9,522 nucleotides of DNA from CBDUQN01 sp965369375 (GTDB lineage: Bacteria > Krumholzibacteriota > Krumholzibacteriia > Krumholzibacteriales > Krumholzibacteriaceae). The notes under the pieces were generated by a model. The model saw only the letters and a program-made list of their open reading frames with translations, was not told where the DNA came from and searched no databases. This document shows, piece by piece, positions 6,501 to 9,522 of the stretch (its first letter is position 1; every line of letters starts with the position of its first letter). The translations under genes were made by a program, and so were the position numbers. Where the stretch lies: positions 1 through 9,522 of the forward strand of contig CBDUQN010000106.1 of NCBI GenBank assembly GCA_965369375.1, written 5' to 3'.

Positions 6501-6986
6501 TTCACGCTCCTTGCCGGCGGAGAGCCGAACGACTCGCTCTTCTCGTGGGAAGCCCCCTCCATGCTCGCCGATTCCTGCCTCATCAGGATTATCGCTTACG
6601 ACCCGAACCTGCTTACCGGCGAGGCCAGAAGCGACAGTTGTTTCTCCATCATCGATTATACCGACGTCGGCGAGGAGGATGGCAGCGAGGATGACGTTAC
6701 ACCGGCCTACGTGAACGCGCTGGAACAGAACTTCCCGAATCCATTCAATGGAACGACGACGATAGCATACTCGGTAGCGCATCTAAGCCACGTCACCGTC
6801 GCCATCTACGATGCGTCGGGGAGATTGGTGCGAGCGCTCGAAGAGAGCGATCGGGAAACCGGAAGATACGAAGTGATCTGGAACGGCCGCGATGAAAACA
6901 AACGGGCCGTTGCTTCAGGTGTCTACTTCTGCCGCATCAAGATCGATAAATTCAGCCAGACGAGAAAGATCGTATACTTACGGTAA
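3504..6986 (+). CDS. Large secreted papain-like (C1A) cysteine protease with Ig-like modules, right-handed beta-helix and C-terminal sorting domain
   Basis: Protein of 1160 residues. Domains in order: signal peptide (1 to about 29); a short propeptide-like segment with WTAGKTSVSGLSAEEKKKLLG (about 32-93); a C1A peptidase (94-305) with oxyanion Gln112, nucleophile Cys118 in NQGGCGSCWAF, His250 in VDHAVAIVGW and Asn272 in KNSWGTGWGYEGFGYI; a 'PNGGE' Ig-like module (308-403); a right-handed beta-helix (about 407-848); an Fn3-like module (853-948); a second 'PTGGE' module (952-1051); an acidic linker; and a FlgD-like sorting domain (1072-1160) with NFPNPFN and SGVYFCR. It should be exported, folded outside the cell, and attached or released through a type IX-like route. 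The helix may bind glycans or surfaces (inference). Start at ATG 3504 with AAAAGGAG 11 nt upstream; the in-frame TTG at 3480 overlaps that site. The gene stands alone and ends at a strong terminator. C1A plus beta-helix in one chain is an unusual architecture. Confidence 0.93.
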   Translation: MKRETWITASVALLCLLSAIALFTSSAFSETNEEEEIARINKMIEEKGYHWTAGKTSVSGLSAEEKKKLLGFIPPSPEVQSRIPQYVPKGVMQLPNSFDWRTRNGTTPGKNQGGCGSCWAFAAVSQLEGHVHFYDGRIEDLSEQQCLDCNAYGGGCGGGWLGAAYEVFQDPGSVGELCIPYLAADQPDCDQDQCQVLARIANFAYIPNNVDQIKQAVLNGPVATSMVVPPDFYNYTSGCYQSDYDEQVDHAVAIVGWHNDMCGGDGAWIIKNSWGTGWGYEGFGYIKYGTARIGSYSYQITYIPSVIYVMLGAPNGGEVLDVGEEQLITWITQRETPDSVSILLSLDSGANFDSTIANGLIGADSYNWTVPELPVGTARIKVVTYFGGVVGGYDTSDEDFTIKGLPYRYVSPSGGNYFPYSIPEWAAHDIRDAIDVALDNDTIKVAGNAYLASLTIDKPIYIVGGYNAGFTEQDPVTNVTSLQSTGSIVSFISAPGGCGIEGFTIIGGTGRVSSFPNSGIYGGGIYSYLSSPVIRNNVIMNSGIATDSDFSGGGGICCYGGTPVIEGNEIADCLGQSGGGIYLYQSDAIVRNNTIRGSAPNEFYLGNTTGGGIYALQSTVAMEGNVIADNDGYKFGGGIYADRSTVSMNGDTIALNDCTNSGGGIYTLRSPLSISHSVITGNSSASWGGGIFHKADSIEVSNSLIIKNESAMLAGGLYADSAWGEIANNTIDRNEAVHAGGNVFLGAMVDLTFKNNMVTYGQGNGFQTGSFDNLAFKYNILYGNTPLDLQAPIPDDTTNYNWFPPLYADTASMDYHLLVNSFGIDGGDPMGNSDPDGSRADIGAFGGPLAVMAAPEYVKNLSAVGLDDSTIALAWDPMPGDLSYYAVYGSMNTGFKPLDSNLIGTVDPAENTFQHTSISDCRHYRVSAVNTELYGGGYSDEVGACVAGVDLLPPIVTLVYPTGGELIETGDMIHIRWIAYDNIGVDSVNIYFSDNNGADFTLLAGGEPNDSLFSWEAPSMLADSCLIRIIAYDPNLLTGEARSDSCFSIIDYTDVGEEDGSEDDVTPAYVNALEQNFPNPFNGTTTIAYSVAHLSHVTVAIYDASGRLVRALEESDRETGRYEVIWNGRDENKRAVASGVYFCRIKIDKFSQTRKIVYLR
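5058..5747 (+). repeat. Coding repeats: GGGIY beta-helix coils with a 26-residue period
   Basis: Inside the C1A protein (residues about 519-748) the turn motif GGGIY recurs nine times in variants: GGGIY, GGGIC, GGGIF, GGLY, GGNVF. The residue at the I position falls at 525, 556, 581, 613, 639, 665, 691, 717 and 743. From 613 on, the spacing is exactly 26 residues five times running. Each coil also carries a later N-x-I/V turn, as in PbH1-type parallel beta-helix repeats. The DNA copies have diverged, so this is protein-level and not a recent DNA duplication. Confidence 0.85.
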
Positions 6987-7027
6987 TACCCTCCAGCGCG
7001 ACAGATTTCAACGGCTCTGAATAATGC

Positions 7028-7064
7028 CCGGCACGAATCGATTCTTGTGCCGGTTTTTCTGTTT
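7028..7064 (+). terminator. Rho-independent terminator of the C1A protease gene
   Basis: CCGGCAC (7028-7034) pairs with GTGCCGG (7047-7053), extended inward by a G-T and an A-T pair, and is followed by TTTTTCTGTTT. It lies 41 bp past the stop codon of the protease gene. The second arm contains a GTG in frame with the next gene, which argues against that GTG being the start codon. Confidence 0.88.
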
Positions 7065-7070
7065 GTTCAG

Positions 7071-7076
7071 TATAAT
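7071..7076 (+). promoter_or_regulatory. Consensus -10 box just before the cation exporter; leaderless start possible
   Basis: A perfect TATAAT stands 6 nt before the ATG at 7083. The expected start of transcription, about 7 nt past the box, coincides with the A of the ATG, which would give a leaderless mRNA. This agrees with the lack of a Shine-Dalgarno. No good -35 is visible 16-18 bp upstream (the region is the terminator arm and T-run), so the call stays tentative. Confidence 0.4.
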
Positions 7077-7082
7077 TGCCGC

Positions 7083-8006
7083 ATGGCAGCACACGATCAC
7101 CACCGCAATTACGATCTCGAAGCCGGAAGAAATGTCACGTGGGCCGGCATGGCCGTGAATGCGGTGCTGATCACGCTCAAGATCCTCGGCGGGATCTTCG
7201 GACAGAGCAAGGCGCTCCTCGCCGACGCGCTACATTCCGCTTCAGACTTTATCTCGGACGTGCTCGTTCTTATCGGCCTCCATTTCTTTCACAAGGAGGA
7301 AGATCAGGATCATCCGTACGGACACGGCAAGTTTGAAACACTGACGACGATCGGTGTCGGCGTTCTGCTCCTCGTGGCCGCGGTGCGCATCGGCATAGAT
7401 GCGACACTGGCCATTTACCGCAGGGACATTTCCGTTCCCCACCAATACACGATACTGATCGCCGCGATAGCAATCATCGCCAAGGAAATTCTCTATCATG
7501 TGACTGCGCGCATCGGCAAACGGCTCGGGAGCGGGGTCATGATGGCCAACGCATGGCACCATCGCTCTGACGCGCTGACATCCACGGTGACACTCATCGG
7601 GATAACGCTTGCTGTGTACGTACCGGCCCTGAGGGTGCTCGATTCCTATGCGGCACTGCTCGTTTCTTTTTTCATTATTAAAATATCGTTCGATATACTC
7701 CGCGACGCCATGCGGAAAATCGTGGACACGTCACCCTCGCCCGAGTTGGTCGACCGTATCTACAACGAGATTCGGACCGTTCCAGGCGTCAAAGAATGTC
7801 ACGATCTCACCGGCAGATACTATGCCGATAAAATCAGAATGGAAGTGCATGTAGAAGTCGATCCGCAGCTGACCGTCCTCGAATCCCACGCCATCGCCAA
7901 TCGTGTCGTTCGTAGGGTGAAAGAACGGTTCGAGGAGATCGCGAATGTTCTCATTCACATCGATCCGTACAAGCCGGATGATTCCTCAGGCGGAGAAAAG
8001 ACGTGA
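7083..8006 (+). CDS. Cation diffusion facilitator (CDF) family metal exporter
   Basis: Protein of 307 residues. The membrane domain has about six helices (roughly 18-200), followed by a cytoplasmic C-terminal domain. The metal site is visible as HSASD in helix 2 (His51, Asp55) and HHRSD in helix 5 (His159, Asp163). The family signature DHPYGHGKFE (76-85) follows helix 2. His/Asp pairs of this type usually carry Zn2+ and related divalent metals out of the cytoplasm in exchange for protons. The C-terminal domain (about 215-295) has His240, His256, His269 and IHIDP (His292, Asp294), the usual sites for regulatory metal binding and dimer closure. I start at ATG 7083 because the upstream GTG (7047) lies in a terminator stem. 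No ribosome site is seen and a -10 box is very close. The last codons lie in a 43-bp tandem repeat. Exact metal is not decidable from sequence. Confidence 0.93.
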   Translation: MAAHDHHRNYDLEAGRNVTWAGMAVNAVLITLKILGGIFGQSKALLADALHSASDFISDVLVLIGLHFFHKEEDQDHPYGHGKFETLTTIGVGVLLLVAAVRIGIDATLAIYRRDISVPHQYTILIAAIAIIAKEILYHVTARIGKRLGSGVMMANAWHHRSDALTSTVTLIGITLAVYVPALRVLDSYAALLVSFFIIKISFDILRDAMRKIVDTSPSPELVDRIYNEIRTVPGVKECHDLTGRYYADKIRMEVHVEVDPQLTVLESHAIANRVVRRVKERFEEIANVLIHIDPYKPDDSSGGEKT

Positions 8007-8080
8007 GGAAAAAGTTAAATGATTCTTCCAGCGGGGAGAAAAGACGTGAGGAAAAAGTTAAATGATTCTTTCTTCGTGGG
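7978..8080. repeat. 43-bp tandem repeat (about 2.4 units) overlapping the 3' end of the CDF gene
   Basis: A 36-base core beginning ggagaaaagacgtgagg and ending atgattctt is identical at 7992-8027 and 8035-8070. A degraded third piece (atgattctt ... cgtgggaaaaacgtga) follows, and the segment gatgattcctcaggcgg before copy 1 looks like the start of another unit. The first copy contains the TGA stop of the CDF gene, so the gene tail and the spacer were duplicated together. Since 43 is not a multiple of three, changes in copy number would not extend the reading frame cleanly. Confidence 0.88.
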
Positions 8081-8139
8081 AAAAACGTGAAATCAATCAA
8101 ATGTAAAAACACCACAGCTGCAGCAGAAGCGGGGAACAG

Positions 8140-9276
8140 GTGACAAGGGTAGAATTCTTCAAGCACAGCATCGGAGATGAGGAGATCGAACGAGTCACAA
8201 AGGTGCTGAAAGGTCTCTTCATAACCACCGGCGACGAAGTGGCGGAATTCGAGCGTGCAATGGCCGCATATCTCGGCCTCCCGCATGCGGTCGCCGTTAT
8301 GAGCTGCACGGCGGCGATGCAGCTCGCATGGCTCGCCGCGGATATCGGTCCCGGCGACGAGGTGATAACGACACCCCTCACATTCATCGGCACGGCGAAC
8401 AGCGCACTCATGGCGGGCGCGACACCGGTTCTCGTCGATGTCGAACGCTCGACCGGAAACATCAACGCATCCGCTATCGCCACCGCGGTTACCGAACGCA
8501 CCCGCGGTATCCTGCCGGTGCATCTGTATGGGCAGATGTGCGATATGGATGCGATCCGATCGATCGCCGACAAGCACGATCTCGTAATCGTAGAAGACGC
8601 CGCACACTCGCTCGAAGCTCTGTGGAACGGGAAGAGGGGGGGACACTACGGCGACTATGCATGTTTCAGCTTCTACGCGACGAAGAGCATTACCGCGGGT
8701 GAAGGTGGAATCGTTTCGGTAAAGGATGCCGGCAAGGATTCCTTTTTGCGAAAGCTCCGTCTCCACGGTCTCGACAGAACAGCCGAGGACAGTTACACGA
8801 ACCACTTCAAGCAATACGACGTCGCTGCTCTCGGCTGGAAATACAATATGGATAACATTCACGCGGCGATTCTCATCGAACAACTGAAGAAGGCGGATGC
8901 GATGCAGCAGCGCCGCGCCGAAACATACAACCGTTACGTCGAAGCTTTCAGTGAGATCGAGGAGATAGAGCTCCATTCGATCAGGAAGGAGTGCGTTCAC
9001 TCGTACCTCATGTTCACGATACTCGTCGATTCGTCGAAACGGGACACGATCCTCGAAGAGCTCCAGAAGCGGGGCATCGGCGTTTCGGTGAACTTCTACC
9101 CCCTGCACCTTTTCACCTTCTACCGAGAACGATTCGGCTACAAACAGGGAGACTTTCCCGTGGCGGAGGAAATCGGCGCACGCACGATAACGCTTCCGCT
9201 CTACGCCAGGCTGACCGAAGAAGAAGTCGAATGCGTGATTGATACCGTCAAGGATGTTGTGAGAAATAGCGGTTAA
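8140..9276 (+). CDS. DegT/DnrJ/EryC1/StrS family PLP-dependent sugar aminotransferase
   Basis: Protein of 378 residues, the normal full length for this fold-type I family. These enzymes transfer an amino group, usually from glutamate, to a keto group of a nucleotide-linked sugar, feeding lipopolysaccharide, O-antigen, glycan or antibiotic pathways. Seen: GLFITTGDEVAEFE near the N-terminus; SCTAAM (55-60) in the PLP phosphate region; VEDAAHS with Asp153 binding the pyridine nitrogen; FYATKSITAGEGG with Lys182 as the Schiff-base lysine; GWKYNMDNIHAA (232-243); and a C-terminal segment NFYPLHLF with ITLPLYARLTEEE. The context of Lys182 resembles the ArnB/PseC type acting on UDP-4-keto sugars, but the substrate cannot be fixed and no other sugar genes are in the window. 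Start is GTG 8140, with GGGGA 4-5 nt upstream; no nearby ATG fits. The 133-bp gap after the CDF gene shows no terminator, so read-through is possible. Confidence 0.94.
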   Translation: MTRVEFFKHSIGDEEIERVTKVLKGLFITTGDEVAEFERAMAAYLGLPHAVAVMSCTAAMQLAWLAADIGPGDEVITTPLTFIGTANSALMAGATPVLVDVERSTGNINASAIATAVTERTRGILPVHLYGQMCDMDAIRSIADKHDLVIVEDAAHSLEALWNGKRGGHYGDYACFSFYATKSITAGEGGIVSVKDAGKDSFLRKLRLHGLDRTAEDSYTNHFKQYDVAALGWKYNMDNIHAAILIEQLKKADAMQQRRAETYNRYVEAFSEIEEIELHSIRKECVHSYLMFTILVDSSKRDTILEELQKRGIGVSVNFYPLHLFTFYRERFGYKQGDFPVAEEIGARTITLPLYARLTEEEVECVIDTVKDVVRNSG

Positions 9277-9327
9277 TGAGGCGGTCGCAGTCACAGTATT
9301 TTTGTCGACTGAGCAATCATTTTATAT

Positions 9328-9353
9328 GCACGTTCTTAAACGTGCTTTTCTTT
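9328..9353 (+). terminator. Rho-independent terminator of the aminotransferase gene
   Basis: GCACGTT (9328-9334), a CTTA loop and AACGTGC (9339-9345) form a perfect 7-bp stem followed by TTTTCTTT. It lies about 50 nt past the aminotransferase stop. No T-run follows on the minus strand, so it works mainly in the plus direction. Confidence 0.85.
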
Positions 9354-9405
9354 CATAGCAGATTATTGAAATTAGTTACTCACCAATCCCGTCGACTAAA
9401 CTGAG

Positions 9406-9522
9406 CTATGAATTTCCTGTCGCATTGACTCTCTCCTTCTCTTTGACGAAACCGATAGATAGACTTGTTTTCTTCGATTCACTCATTCTCTCTCCAAGCA
9501 GCTCCATCAATTTCATGCAGTA
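9406..9522 (-). other. Short open minus-strand frame reaching the window edge; possible tail of a convergent gene
   Basis: From the edge, the minus strand reads 38 codons (YCMKLMELLGERMSESKK..., then VKEKERVNATGNS) to TAG at 9408-9406. Inside it, GGAGAGAGA precedes an ATG at 9486-9484, which would give a 26-residue peptide. I recognise no family, and the stretch is too short to separate from chance. Otherwise 9354-9522 is AT-rich and shows nothing definite. Confidence 0.2.

Noticed and set aside
5868..6782. Minus-strand frame of 304 codons opposite the C1A protein
   Set aside because: It lies antisense to Fn3-like, Ig-like and sorting domains that are clearly coding, has no ribosome site, and shows no recognisable domain.
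7047..7082. GTG start at 7047 for the metal exporter
   Set aside because: It lies inside the second arm of a strong terminator, lacks a ribosome site, and adds residues that are not typical of the family.
7951..9294. Minus-strand frame of 447 codons opposite the aminotransferase
   Set aside because: It mirrors a gene with a full set of DegT motifs on the plus strand. Its translation shows no family motifs and is rich in Cys, His and Arg, as expected for an antisense shadow in GC-rich coding DNA.

Overview
The window looks like chromosome of an uncultured Gram-negative bacterium, probably of the FCB superphylum or a related candidate phylum. The main evidence is the large secreted protein at 3504-6986. 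It ends in a FlgD-like / type IX-style C-terminal sorting domain (NFPNPFN ... SGVYF ... K.V.L) and carries 'PNGGE'-type Ig-like modules, both common in that group. Phylum level is inference; there is no rRNA or other marker gene here.

Layout. Positions 1-283 (minus strand) hold a broken peptidase M19 dipeptidase that has lost its first zinc motif and, apparently, an internal block with the bridging glutamate. Upstream of it lies a perfect 38-bp direct repeat (323-401). From about 415 to 3065 everything reads on the minus strand: a type IV pilin/pseudopilin-like protein (493-999) with a terminator behind it, a small Nfu-type Fe-S scaffold protein (1083-1307) with a near-consensus promoter, and an exported M28 zinc peptidase with a PA domain (1572-3065) with its own promoter. 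A 438-bp divergent intergenic region (3066-3503) separates these from the plus-strand genes. Those are a 1160-residue secreted papain-like (C1A) protease fused to Ig-like modules, a right-handed beta-helix and a sorting domain (3504-6986), closed by a strong terminator; a cation diffusion facilitator metal exporter (7083-8006), possibly translated from a leaderless mRNA; a 43-bp tandem repeat that includes the end of that gene (about 7978-8080); and a DegT/DnrJ/EryC1/StrS sugar aminotransferase (8140-9276) with a terminator. The last ~170 bases contain no gene I can name, only a short minus-strand frame open to the edge.

How the genes relate. There is no obvious single pathway. The recurring theme is extracytoplasmic peptide breakdown: three unrelated peptidase families (M19 remnant, M28, C1A), two of them clearly exported. 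The pilin-like protein could belong to a secretion or surface-fibre machine, but no assembly genes are visible. The Nfu protein, metal exporter and sugar aminotransferase look like independent housekeeping or envelope functions. The most unusual object is the modular C1A-beta-helix protein. I found no CRISPR array, tRNA, rRNA, integrase, transposase or recognisable defence system.
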